Assembly: GCF_009859475.1 (NCBI RefSeq)
Contig: NZ_CP044549.1
Location: 1,426,001-1,490,000, forward strand
Direction of reading: 5' to 3'
Length of the DNA: 64,000 bases
Source: Hydrogenophaga sp. BPS33
GTDB taxonomy: Bacteria; Pseudomonadota; Gammaproteobacteria; Burkholderiales; Burkholderiaceae_C
In this document: in pieces, positions 52,025 through 59,998 of the stretch
How positions within the stretch are numbered: position 1 is the stretch's first letter
Layout of the letters: every line of letters starts with the position of its first letter
The notes under the pieces: model-generated
The model's input: only the letters and a program-made list of their open reading frames with translations
Databases searched by the model: none
Told to the model about the DNA's origin: nothing
Made by a program: the position numbers and the translations under genes

Positions 52025-53304
52025 GCGAATCCACCGGCGTGCCGATGTCCTGGCCCGGCGGCCCATCGGCGTCGACCAGCCCGAGCGCGGTGGACGCGAC
52101 GTGGAACGACGTGCGCCACTGGATGCGCCCGGGCACCTTGCAACTGCAAAGCCTGCCGCCGCTCTCGCTCTACATCCACCTGCCCTGGTGCCTCAAGAAG
52201 TGTCCCTATTGCGATTTCAATTCGCACGAGTGGGCGGCCACCGCCGCACCCGGAGAGGTCTTGCCCGAAGCCGCATACCTGGAGGCCTTGCGCGCCGATC
52301 TCGCGGCTTCGCTGCCGCTGATCTGGGGCCGCACGGTGCACAGCGTGTTCATCGGTGGTGGTACGCCCAGCCTGTTTTCCCCTGAGGCGATCGATCGGTT
52401 GATCGGCGATGTGCGCGCCCTGCTGCGGCTGGAGGCCGACGCCGAGATCACGCTCGAAGCCAATCCGGGCACGTTCGAGAAAGACCGTTTCCGCGCCTTT
52501 CGCGCGGCCGGCGTGACGCGCCTGTCGATCGGCGTGCAGAGTTTCAACGACGCGCACTTGAAGGCGCTGGGCCGGGTGCATGACCGCGAGCAGGCCATGG
52601 CCGCGGTGGCGGAAGCCGCGCAGGCCTTCGACACCTTCAACCTCGACATCATGTACGCGCTGCCCGGGCAGACGCTGGCCGATTGCGAGGCCGACATCCG
52701 CACGGCGCTGTCGTTCGAGCCGCCGCACATTTCCATCTACCACCTCACGCTCGAACCCAACACCTACTTCGCCAAGTACCCGCCCGCCCTGCCGCCGGAA
52801 GACGAGGCTTGGGACATGCTGGACCGCATCACCGAGCTCACGCGCGAGGCGGGCTTGCAGCGCTACGAAGTCTCGGCCTACGCGCGGGAAGGGCACGCCT
52901 GCTGGCACAACACCAACTACTGGCAGTTCGGTGACTACTTGGGCATCGGGGCCGGAGCCCACAGCAAGCTCAGCTTCGCGCACCGCGTGGCGCGGCAGGT
53001 GCGCGCGCGCGAACCGCGCCTGTACATGGAGCGTGCCTTGGCCGGCAACGCCGTGGTGAGCGCCGAAGAGGTGCCGCGCAAGGCACTGCCGTTCGAGTTC
53101 ATGCTCAACGCCTTGCGGCTCAAGGACGGCTTCACCTTGCTCCAATTCATGGAACGCACAGGCCTGCCGCTCTCCAGCATTGCGCCCGCATTGGCCCAGG
53201 CAGAACAGAAAGGTTTGATCGCGCGCGACGCCATGCGCGTGTGGCCGACCGAGCGCGGCTTCGACTTCCTCAGCGACCTGCAGGAGCTGTTTCTGGCCGA
53301 CTGA
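52021..53304 (+). CDS. hemW: Radical SAM heme chaperone HemW
   Basis: A 427-residue HemW/HemN-like protein. The iron-sulfur motif CxxxCxxC is LPWCLKKCPYCDF; GGGTPSLF, FNLDIMYALPGQT and ISIYHLTLEPNTYFAKYPP match HemW, not the coproporphyrinogen III dehydrogenase HemN. The N-terminal 40 residues before LSLYIHLPWC are longer than usual. Its 3' end overlaps the convergent sensor kinase gene by 35 bases. Confidence 0.93.
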   Translation: MSESTGVPMSWPGGPSASTSPSAVDATWNDVRHWMRPGTLQLQSLPPLSLYIHLPWCLKKCPYCDFNSHEWAATAAPGEVLPEAAYLEALRADLAASLPLIWGRTVHSVFIGGGTPSLFSPEAIDRLIGDVRALLRLEADAEITLEANPGTFEKDRFRAFRAAGVTRLSIGVQSFNDAHLKALGRVHDREQAMAAVAEAAQAFDTFNLDIMYALPGQTLADCEADIRTALSFEPPHISIYHLTLEPNTYFAKYPPALPPEDEAWDMLDRITELTREAGLQRYEVSAYAREGHACWHNTNYWQFGDYLGIGAGAHSKLSFAHRVARQVRAREPRLYMERALAGNAVVSAEEVPRKALPFEFMLNALRLKDGFTLLQFMERTGLPLSSIAPALAQAEQKGLIARDAMRVWPTERGFDFLSDLQELFLAD

Positions 53305-54700
53305 GCGGCGCGCCCGCGTGCAGTGTGAATCCGACGCGTGTGATGCCGCCGCCGGACTCTGCCATCGGCGTGCCGTCGTGCATGCGCGCGATCGCCGCGA
53401 CGATCGACAGGCCCAGGCCGTGGTGGGGCTTCGCCAGCTCGCAGCGCGAGGCATCCGCACGGAAGAAGCGGTCGAACATGCGCGGCAGATGCGACGGGTC
53501 GATCTCGGGCCCGGCATTCTCCACCCACAGCTGCAAGCCCTGCCGGTCACCGGACGCTTTGGCGATGCGCACGCACAGCTGTGAGTTCGGATGGGCGTAT
53601 CGGATGGCATTGCCCAGCAGGTTCGACATGGCGCGCTTGACCAGCGGCTCGTCCATGGGCAATCGGGCATCGCCGTCGATGGACACGCTCAGGCCGTGCT
53701 CTTCCATGGGGGCTTCGTGGAATTCCACCACCTGCCGCACCACCTCGGCCATGCTGACGGCGGCACCACGCCGGGCCTTGACGCCGCGGTCGGCCTGCGC
53801 CAGGAACAGCATGTCGTTGACGATGGCCGCCATGCGTTGCAGCTCCTCCAGGTTGGAGACCAGCGTTTCTTCCAGTTCGGCCACGCTGCGCTCGCGGCTG
53901 AGCGCGACCTCGGTCTGGCCGATCAGGTTGGCCAGGGGCGTGCGCAGCTCATGGGCGACATCGGCATTGAAACCTTCAAGCTGGACATAGGTGCGCTCGA
54001 CCCGTTGCATCAGGCCGTTGAACTGGTCGACCACGGGTTGCAGCTCGACGGCCGGCTCGGCCAATGCAATGCGCTGGCCCATGCGCCGCGCATCGATGGC
54101 CTTGGTTTGCGCGGCCAGATCCAGCAGCGGGCGCAAGCTGCAGCGCACACGCCAGAACGTGCCCCAGCCCACGAGCGCCCCGCCGGCCAGCACGGTGCCG
54201 ATGAGCATCAAGGCCATGCGGCGTGCCGTCTTGGCGTCCTGCGAACAATCGAGCAGCAATTGGCCTTTCAGCGTGCCGCTGGATTGCGTTGGCACCGAAA
54301 ATTCCATGCCGCGAGCGGTTGACTGTGTGACATCGAAATGGGGCGATGCGTCGCGGTAGAACGCGCTGCCGTCGGCACGCTGGATCTGCACGAAGGTCGA
54401 GGGGTTGCGCTCGGCCAGCCAGGCCAGCTTGGTTTTCATTTCGGCCTCGCCGCCTTGTTCGTCGGCGTTGCGCAGCACCTCGACCAGCACGTTGCTGTAC
54501 TTGCGCAGCTCTTCGTCGTGCTTGGCAATGAAGAGCATCGAGGTTGCGCCATAGATGAACGCCAGCAGCACCCCCAGCCCGATCACGGTTTGCACCGCCA
54601 GCAACAGCGACAGACGCCGGCCGATGGAGTAGGTGCATGGTGTCTCCACCGGTTTGTCGACCAGCACCGGCGCGCTGGTGTCCAGTGTGGTGGTGTTCAT
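53270..54700 (-). CDS. Two-component sensor histidine kinase (CopS/CusS-like)
   Basis: A 476-residue membrane sensor. TM1 is about 29-50 and TM2 about 162-184, with a periplasmic loop of about 110 residues between. HAMP follows, then HisKA with His250 (FNADVAHELRTPLANL) and an HATPase_c domain (MSNLLGNAIRYA, and the HHGLGLSIVAAIARMH G-box). Heavy-metal sensor kinases have this layout, but no metal-binding cluster is obvious in the loop. It overlaps the regulator gene upstream by 4 bases. Confidence 0.92.
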   Translation of the reverse strand: MNTTTLDTSAPVLVDKPVETPCTYSIGRRLSLLLAVQTVIGLGVLLAFIYGATSMLFIAKHDEELRKYSNVLVEVLRNADEQGGEAEMKTKLAWLAERNPSTFVQIQRADGSAFYRDASPHFDVTQSTARGMEFSVPTQSSGTLKGQLLLDCSQDAKTARRMALMLIGTVLAGGALVGWGTFWRVRCSLRPLLDLAAQTKAIDARRMGQRIALAEPAVELQPVVDQFNGLMQRVERTYVQLEGFNADVAHELRTPLANLIGQTEVALSRERSVAELEETLVSNLEELQRMAAIVNDMLFLAQADRGVKARRGAAVSMAEVVRQVVEFHEAPMEEHGLSVSIDGDARLPMDEPLVKRAMSNLLGNAIRYAHPNSQLCVRIAKASGDRQGLQLWVENAGPEIDPSHLPRMFDRFFRADASRCELAKPHHGLGLSIVAAIARMHDGTPMAESGGGITRVGFTLHAGAPLSRPETAPAGR

Positions 54701-55380
54701 GCGCGCTCCTCCAGCACGTATCCCATGCCGCGCACGTTGTGCAGCAGCTTGGGCTTGAAGGGATCGTCCATCTTCGAGCGCAGGCGCCGCACGGCGACTT
54801 CGACGACGTTGGTGTCCGAGTCGAAATTCATGTCCCAGACCTGCTCGGCAATGGTGGTGCGCGAGAGGATCTGCCCCTTGCGGCGCGCCAGCAGCGCGAG
54901 CAGGGCGAATTCCTTGGCGGTGAGGTCCAGGCGCTGGCCGGCGCGCCAGGCTTTGCGGCTGATCAGGTCCATCTCCAGGTCGCTCACGGCCATGCGGGAG
55001 GTGGTGGCTTCGGCCACCACGGCGGGGCCCCTGCGCAGCAGCGCAGCGACGCGGGCCAGCAGCTCGGAAAAGGCAAAGGGCTTGACGAGGTAATCGTCCG
55101 CGCCCGCTTGCAATCCCTGAACCCTGTCCTCGACCCGGTCGCGCGCGGTGAGCATCAGCACCGGTGTGTTGCGCTTCTCGCGCAGCGCCGCGAGCACACC
55201 GAAGCCGTCGATGCCGGGCAACATGATGTCGAGCACCAGCAACTGGTAATCGCCTTCGAGCGCGAGGTAGCGGCCTTCGATGCCGTCGCGCGCCACGTCC
55301 ACGGTGTAGCCGGCCTCAGAGAGACCGCGCTTGACGTAGTCCGCCAGCTTGGATTCGTCTTCAATGACCAGCACGCGCAT
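54697..55380 (-). CDS. OmpR-family response regulator (CopR/CusR-like)
   Basis: A 227-residue regulator. The receiver has Asp51 as phospho-acceptor (LLVLDIMLPGIDG) and Lys100 (YLVKPF); the C-terminal winged helix ends with VAVRRLRSKMDDPFKPKLLHNVRGMGYVLE. The first-gene position before its kinase and the wording of the DNA-binding domain fit heavy-metal-type regulators. A TTAC-N6-GTAA palindrome lies in the divergent gap (55468-55483). Confidence 0.93.
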   Translation of the reverse strand: MRVLVIEDESKLADYVKRGLSEAGYTVDVARDGIEGRYLALEGDYQLLVLDIMLPGIDGFGVLAALREKRNTPVLMLTARDRVEDRVQGLQAGADDYLVKPFAFSELLARVAALLRRGPAVVAEATTSRMAVSDLEMDLISRKAWRAGQRLDLTAKEFALLALLARRKGQILSRTTIAEQVWDMNFDSDTNVVEVAVRRLRSKMDDPFKPKLLHNVRGMGYVLEERA

Positions 55381-55467
55381 CGGGATGACTCGGTGATCGG
55401 GTGGAGGAACAAGGCGGCAAAGGCCTTGCGGGAACATGAATTGTCGCGGAATCGCCTTTTTTGCTGG

Positions 55468-55483
55468 ATTACGAATCCGTAAT
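55468..55483. promoter_or_regulatory. Palindrome ATTACG-N4-CGTAAT, probable response-regulator site
   Basis: ATTACGAATCCGTAAT is a perfect inverted repeat (6-bp arms, 4-base spacer) in the 204-base gap between the response regulator and the DUF4148 gene. Its TTAC-N6-GTAA core is like the sites reported for CopR/CusR-type regulators. It lies 102 bases before the DUF4148 start and 88 bases before the regulator start, so it could serve both. Confidence 0.6.
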
Positions 55484-55584
55484 TCTGGCGTTCTGAAAAT
55501 GACAGACCCGGTTTCTACAGTCTCTCCTGTGCCACACACGACGTGGTGCACAGGTCCTCTCAACAACCCGCTCAAGGAACCATC

Positions 55585-55947
55585 ATGATCCGCTCGACCC
55601 GCATCCTCCTGCCCCTCGTTTTGACCGCTGTTGCTGGTGCCGCCATGGCCCAGAGCGCGCCCCTGACCCGTGCCGACGTGCAAGCGCAAGCCATTGCCGC
55701 CCGCGATGCCGGTCACTTCGAAAACATGGACACGCCACGACTGGTCGTGCCCACCGGCTTCGCCAAGACCCGTGCGCAAGTGATGGCCGAGACCGCCGCA
55801 GCCCAACGCCTGGGCCTGGTGAACAACAGCGAATTCCCCAAGACCGCGACGCCCGAGCAGTCTGAGCAAATCCGTCTGGCAGGCCTGCGCGCCATTGGCC
55901 AGACGACCGACCTCGCCCAGAACCCGGCTCAGAACGTCGTGCAGTGA
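55585..55947 (+). CDS. DUF4148 domain-containing exported protein
   Basis: A 120-residue secreted protein. A signal peptide ([23 protein letters not shown]) is followed by [20 protein letters not shown], the DUF4148 hallmark of small periplasmic proteins frequent in Burkholderiales. Its function is unknown. It is divergent from the two-component system and has the palindrome 55468-55483 upstream, so it is probably a target of that regulator. CAAGGAAC precedes ATG 55585. Confidence 0.85.
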   Translation: MIRSTRILLPLVLTAVAGAAMAQSAPLTRADVQAQAIAARDAGHFENMDTPRLVVPTGFAKTRAQVMAETAAAQRLGLVNNSEFPKTATPEQSEQIRLAGLRAIGQTTDLAQNPAQNVVQ

Positions 55948-55976
55948 TGCGCAAGTATTGTGGCCATCCGGTGGGG

Positions 55977-56010
55977 TGGCTTGGATGCCCCTGACTGACC
56001 TTCCAAGCCA
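55977..56010. terminator. Stem-loop between convergent genes, possible terminator
   Basis: TGGCTTGGA (55977-55985) and TCCAAGCCA (56002-56010) form a perfect 9-bp stem with a 16-base loop, 30 bases after the DUF4148 stop. No U tract follows on either strand, so it is not a standard intrinsic terminator. The remaining gap 55948-56054 shows no gene. Confidence 0.35.
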
Positions 56011-56054
56011 TTGCGCCGGATGAGCTGCATCCACTACCTCGTGAGGCGCGGCCT

Positions 56055-56675
56055 TCAACGGTCTCGCAGTTCGGAAAAGTCGCTTAGCGAAGCCTTGAAC
56101 GAATCGATCCAGTCCCGCCGCGTGGTGGGTTCGTCGCGCGAGGCCAGCACCAGCAGGGCGTTGACCAGCGTGAACATGACCAGCCAGACGGTCAATGCCA
56201 CCAGCAGCACGAATTCGAGCGCCACCGTGCCGTTCCAGACCCGGGCGATGCCCAGGAACGCGCAGTAGAACCAAAGGCCGTTGGACAACGACACGCTGGC
56301 CGCTACGAGCATCCAGTCACGGCGTTTCCAGCGCGACACCGGCTTGGCCCGGCTGAGCACGGGAAACACCCCCCAGTGCAGTACCAGCGCGTTGAGCGTG
56401 AGCACCACCACCAGCGCAATCTTGGCCTGCAGCTTGGGGTTGTTGCTCAAGTAGTCTGGCACTTCCAGCTGATGCAGGGCGATCAAGGCCGCGCCTGTCA
56501 GGTACAGCACGACCATGGCCACCGAGACGATGCGGGTTTCCAGGCGCTCGGGCGGTGGAATGACCACACGGTAGCCCACGGCACGCGCGACCAGCCGCAG
56601 GTCGGTCAGAACGATGGTGCCGATCGCCGCGCAAGTGGCCAGCAGATGCAGGAAGACCAGCAGGGTGAGAAGCAT
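56055..56675 (-). CDS. Integral membrane protein of unknown function
   Basis: A 206-residue protein with about four membrane segments (roughly 1-22, 48-67, 83-105 and 147-177). The beginning MLLTLLVFLHLLATCAAIGTIVLTDLRL resembles DUF2214/CopD-like small membrane proteins, but I cannot assign it firmly. Just upstream on the minus strand is TATATAAC (56688-56695), a possible -10 box very close to the start, and a GCACTGT/ACAGTGC hairpin (56716-56736). Nothing else is seen in the gap 56676-56774. Confidence 0.6.
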   Translation of the reverse strand: MLLTLLVFLHLLATCAAIGTIVLTDLRLVARAVGYRVVIPPPERLETRIVSVAMVVLYLTGAALIALHQLEVPDYLSNNPKLQAKIALVVVLTLNALVLHWGVFPVLSRAKPVSRWKRRDWMLVAASVSLSNGLWFYCAFLGIARVWNGTVALEFVLLVALTVWLVMFTLVNALLVLASRDEPTTRRDWIDSFKASLSDFSELRDR

Positions 56676-56774
56676 GGTGTGGCGACCGTTATATACCCGT
56701 GGCAGTAGGGCTGGCGCACTGTAGCAAGCACAGTGCCAATATGCAACGCGTGGCGCGGCAAATCCTGCGCAGGG

Positions 56775-57749
56775 TCAATGCGTGTGGCGCCACTGCGCCA
56801 CCAAGGGCTGCAAGCCCGACAAATGCCGCACGGCACTGACACCGGTCAGCGCCGAGGGGTATAGCGCGGGGCACGCGCCACCCACCCACAGCGCGGTGGA
56901 TGCCGGCAGTCGTGCGCGCAGCTCGCGCAGGCTGGTCCGCACGATGGCGGCTTTGTGCAGACTGCTGAAACTCAGCGCCACCACATCGGCCTGATGCGCC
57001 CGCGCCGCCTCGGCGATATCGGTCAGCGGCGTCTGCGTGCCCAGCGACACGCAAGTGCAACTCTCCAATGCCAATAGCGCCTCAACCATCAGCAGCCCCA
57101 GACTGTGCTGCTCTTGCGGCACGGTGGTGAGCAGCACCTTCGGACCTTGTGGTACAGCCAGAGAGGGGAGCGAGGCAATCGCATGGCGCAGCACACCCGT
57201 GATGACTTCGGTGTACAGATGTTCTTCAAAGACTTCAAAGCGCCCCTGTGCCCAGGCTTCGCCTACTGCGGTGGTCAACGGCGCCACCAGATCGATCACG
57301 AAAGGCGCAAGCCCCATGCGCAACTGGGCATGGCTGAGGCCCTGCCGAAGGGCGCGTGGGTCGTGCGAGCCAATGGTGTGGAGGAGCTCCTCGACGATTG
57401 GATTGTCGGTTGTGTCGGATTTATTTGTCTTGGACAAAAAGCTACGCGGCGTGGGAGTTTGCCGCGCCAACAGCGTCTGTAGTGCAGCGTGATCCAGGCC
57501 AACCACCTTACCGGGACGCAGGCCTGTATCCAGCAGCCGAACAATCATTCTCAGCAATTGCACGTGTTCTGCGCTATAGAGCCGGTCGCCCGAGGAATTG
57601 CGGGATGGCATGGGAAATCCGTAGCGTCGCTCCCATGCGCGCAGCGTGTCTTTGCCCAGGCCGGTCTCACGCTCAACGGTCGCAATCGGCAAGCCGGTGT
57701 CACCGGATACGGATGTAGTGGGGGCTGTCAGCGGGGGTGGGGAGTTCAT
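56775..57749 (-). CDS. MerR-type regulator with B12-binding domain (CarH/LitR-like photoreceptor)
   Basis: A 324-residue regulator. The MerR HTH is at about 20-88 (GLPIATVERETGLGKDTLRAWERRYGFP). The C-terminal part has the CarH helical-bundle motif W-x9-EH (Trp166, Glu176, His177) and the cobalamin motif E-x-H-x-x-G (Glu213, His215, Gly218, in VPQEQHSLG). Members bind adenosylcobalamin, repress in the dark and release DNA when light breaks the Co-C bond. It is divergent from the lipid-modification operon, with palindromic operators between them and another one within its own coding sequence. Confidence 0.9.
   Translation of the reverse strand: MNSPPPLTAPTTSVSGDTGLPIATVERETGLGKDTLRAWERRYGFPMPSRNSSGDRLYSAEHVQLLRMIVRLLDTGLRPGKVVGLDHAALQTLLARQTPTPRSFLSKTNKSDTTDNPIVEELLHTIGSHDPRALRQGLSHAQLRMGLAPFVIDLVAPLTTAVGEAWAQGRFEVFEEHLYTEVITGVLRHAIASLPSLAVPQGPKVLLTTVPQEQHSLGLLMVEALLALESCTCVSLGTQTPLTDIAEAARAHQADVVALSFSSLHKAAIVRTSLRELRARLPASTALWVGGACPALYPSALTGVSAVRHLSGLQPLVAQWRHTH
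57425..57437. promoter_or_regulatory. Intragenic operator-like palindrome in the merR gene
   Basis: TTGTC-TTG-GACAA is a perfect inverted repeat within the coding sequence of the B12-type regulator, between its HTH and B12 domains. It has the same arms and spacer length as the site at 57774-57786 in the promoter region. It may be an auxiliary site for looping or autoregulation. Confidence 0.4.
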
Positions 57750-57773
57750 GCTTGGAGTGATGCAGTTACATAA

Positions 57774-57806
57774 TTGTCTAGGACAAAACGAGTTTTGTCT
57801 AGTACA
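57774..57806. promoter_or_regulatory. Operator palindromes between merR and the FAD-oxidoreductase operon
   Basis: TTGTC-TAG-GACAA (57774-57786) is a perfect inverted repeat. GACAAAAC-GA-GTTTTGTC (57782-57799) is another, overlapping it. A third, incomplete site TTGTC-TAG-TACA (57795-57806) follows. The tandem array sits in the 117-base divergent gap, as expected for a MerR/CarH-type oligomer binding several half-sites. Confidence 0.65.
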
Positions 57807-57866
57807 TTACGCCACACGGGCCGAGCCACTGTGCGCCAAGGTCCAGCACCACAATCGGAAAAGGCC

Positions 57867-59171
57867 ATGAACGTTGCAGTCATCGGATCGGGGATTTCGG
57901 GCTTGGCGGCCGCACACCGTCTGCGTGGGGACGTGCGGGTAACGCTGTTCGAGGCAGGACGCTATTTCGGTGGGCACACCCACACCGTGGATGTGTCCTT
58001 GCCGGACGTCCATGGCCAAGCCGTGACGCATGGGGTGGACACCGGCTTCCTGGTGTTCAACGAGCGCACCTATCCCGGCCTGATCGCCTTGCTGAGCGAG
58101 CTGCAGGTGCCTACCGCTGCGTCGGACATGTCGTTTTCTGTCCGGGTGCCCGGTGCGGGGGCGCTGGGCGCGGGGGCGCTCGAGTGGAGCGGCTCTACGC
58201 TTGCGACGGTGTTTGCCCAGCGGCGCAATCTGCTGCGCCCGCGCTTTTTGGGCATGCTCTCTGAGTTGCTGCGCTTCAACCGACTGTGCACCGCGCTGGC
58301 CGATAGAGGCCTGGAGCAGGAATTGGCGCAGCCGCTGGGCGACTTCCTGGACCAGCACGGCTTTGGCATGGCGTTTCGCCACTGGTATTTCCTGCCTATG
58401 CTGGGTTGTATCTGGAGCTGCCCGACCGACCAGATGCTGCGCTTTCCCGTGGCCACCATGGTGCGCTTTTGCCACAACCACGGTCTGATTCAGGTGCAAA
58501 ACCGGCCACAGTGGCACACCGTGGCGGGTGGCGCGCGCCAGTATGTCCAGGCCATCGTGCAAGGGCTGGACGCGCGCCTGGCAACCCCGGTCAGGGCCAT
58601 CGAACGCAACGCCGCCGGCGTGCTCATCCACACCGGCAACGGTGTGGAGCGCTTTGATGCTGTAGTGCTCGCCGTGCACAGCGACCAGGCCCTGCGCCTG
58701 CTGGCACAGCCCAGTGCCGCCGAGCAGCGGGTGCTCGGCGCCATCCGTTACCAGCCCAACCGCGCCGTGCTGCACACCGACACCCGGGTGATGCCCAGGC
58801 GCCGCGCTGCATGGGCGGCGTGGAACTATGAGCGCGCGGCAGATGCTGCGCAGGAGTCGGCCCGTGTCTGTTTGCACTACTGGCTCAACCGCCTGCAGCC
58901 CTTGCCGTTTGCCCAGCCGGTGCTGGTATCGCTCAACCCGGTGAATCCCATCGACCCCGCGCAAGTGCTGGGTGAATTCGAATACGACCACCCAGTGTTC
59001 GACCTGGCGGCCCTGAGTGCGCAAAAACAAGTGCCCCAACTGCAGGGCGCGCAGCGCACCTGGTTTGCCGGCGCCTGGACAGGTTACGGATTTCATGAGG
59101 ACGGTCTGCAGTCGGGCTACCGTGCGGCAGATGCGCTGCTGGAGCAGATGCGTCATCGGGAGGCCGCATGA
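57867..59171 (+). CDS. FAD-dependent oxidoreductase (amine-oxidase/desaturase fold)
   Basis: A 434-residue flavoprotein with the dinucleotide motif VAVIGSGISGLAAAHRL, then LFEAGRYFGGHTHTVD, and a C-terminal WFAGAWTGYGFHEDGLQSGYRAADALL. Proteins of this type are found next to DUF1365 and CFA-synthase-like genes in light- or singlet-oxygen-induced operons, where they are thought to desaturate or modify fatty acyl chains. It is the first gene after the MerR operator, and its stop overlaps DUF1365 (ATGA at 59168). Confidence 0.9.
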   Translation: MNVAVIGSGISGLAAAHRLRGDVRVTLFEAGRYFGGHTHTVDVSLPDVHGQAVTHGVDTGFLVFNERTYPGLIALLSELQVPTAASDMSFSVRVPGAGALGAGALEWSGSTLATVFAQRRNLLRPRFLGMLSELLRFNRLCTALADRGLEQELAQPLGDFLDQHGFGMAFRHWYFLPMLGCIWSCPTDQMLRFPVATMVRFCHNHGLIQVQNRPQWHTVAGGARQYVQAIVQGLDARLATPVRAIERNAAGVLIHTGNGVERFDAVVLAVHSDQALRLLAQPSAAEQRVLGAIRYQPNRAVLHTDTRVMPRRRAAWAAWNYERAADAAQESARVCLHYWLNRLQPLPFAQPVLVSLNPVNPIDPAQVLGEFEYDHPVFDLAALSAQKQVPQLQGAQRTWFAGAWTGYGFHEDGLQSGYRAADALLEQMRHREAA

Positions 59172-59998
59172 CCTTTGCCGTCTCCTGCACGGGTGCGCAG
59201 ATTCATGTACCGCACATTGGCTTCGGCCATGTCTGGCATACCCGGCTGCGCCCGCGCAGGCACCGCTTCATCGTGCCCACGTTTTTCCTGCTATTGCCCA
59301 TGCGCACGCTGCGCGAGAGGCCCGAGGCCGCAGGGGTGCTCGCGCTCAACCGCGCAGGCGCGTTGTCGTTTCGCGACGCCGACCATGGCGGCGGCATGGG
59401 TCCGCAGCACGGTGGCGCACTGGCCTGGCTGGACGGGCTGCTGCAGGCCGAAGGCATCACCGATGCGCAAGGCGAAATCTGGCTGCAGTGCTATCCGCGT
59501 GTGCTGGGCTACAGCTTCAAACCGGTGAGTTTCTGGTATTGCCACCGCGCGGACGGCAGCCTGAGTGCCATCGTGGCCGAGGTGAACAACACTTTTGGTG
59601 AGCGCCACGCCTACCTGCTCGACCACCCCAGCTATGGCCAGGAGCTGCAGGCGCGCAAGGCATTTCATGTCTCACCTTTCTGCGCCGTCGACGGTGGCTA
59701 CCGCTTTGAGTTTCGCCGAGGCGGGGCGGATGGCTTGCAATCGGCACAGGTGCGCATCGACTACCACGATGCACAGGGGCCGGTACTGCTCACCGGCATG
59801 GCCGGGCGGCTGGAGCCGCTGACCGCCGCCAGCCGCCGTCGCGCCCTGTGGCGCTATCCGCTGCTCACGGTGGGCGTCATGGCCCGCATTCTCTGGAATG
59901 CGCTGTTGTTGTGGCTCAAGCAAGTGCCCTTGCACAGCAAACCGCGGGCGCCGGCCTCGCCTGTTTCCAGTTCATCTGCATTCAACGACCGACCATGA
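59168..59998 (+). CDS. DUF1365 family protein
   Basis: A 276-residue protein with the DUF1365 pattern: GHVWHTRLRPRRHRFIVPTFFLLLPM near the start, YPRVLGYSFKPVSFWYCHRADGSLSAIVAEVNNTFGERHAYLL in the middle, and KAFHVSPFCAVDGGYRF. The biochemical role is not established; the gene is almost always placed between the FAD oxidoreductase and the CFA-like methyltransferase, as here. It has ATGA overlaps at both ends (59168 and 59995). Confidence 0.9.
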   Translation: MTFAVSCTGAQIHVPHIGFGHVWHTRLRPRRHRFIVPTFFLLLPMRTLRERPEAAGVLALNRAGALSFRDADHGGGMGPQHGGALAWLDGLLQAEGITDAQGEIWLQCYPRVLGYSFKPVSFWYCHRADGSLSAIVAEVNNTFGERHAYLLDHPSYGQELQARKAFHVSPFCAVDGGYRFEFRRGGADGLQSAQVRIDYHDAQGPVLLTGMAGRLEPLTAASRRRALWRYPLLTVGVMARILWNALLLWLKQVPLHSKPRAPASPVSSSSAFNDRP

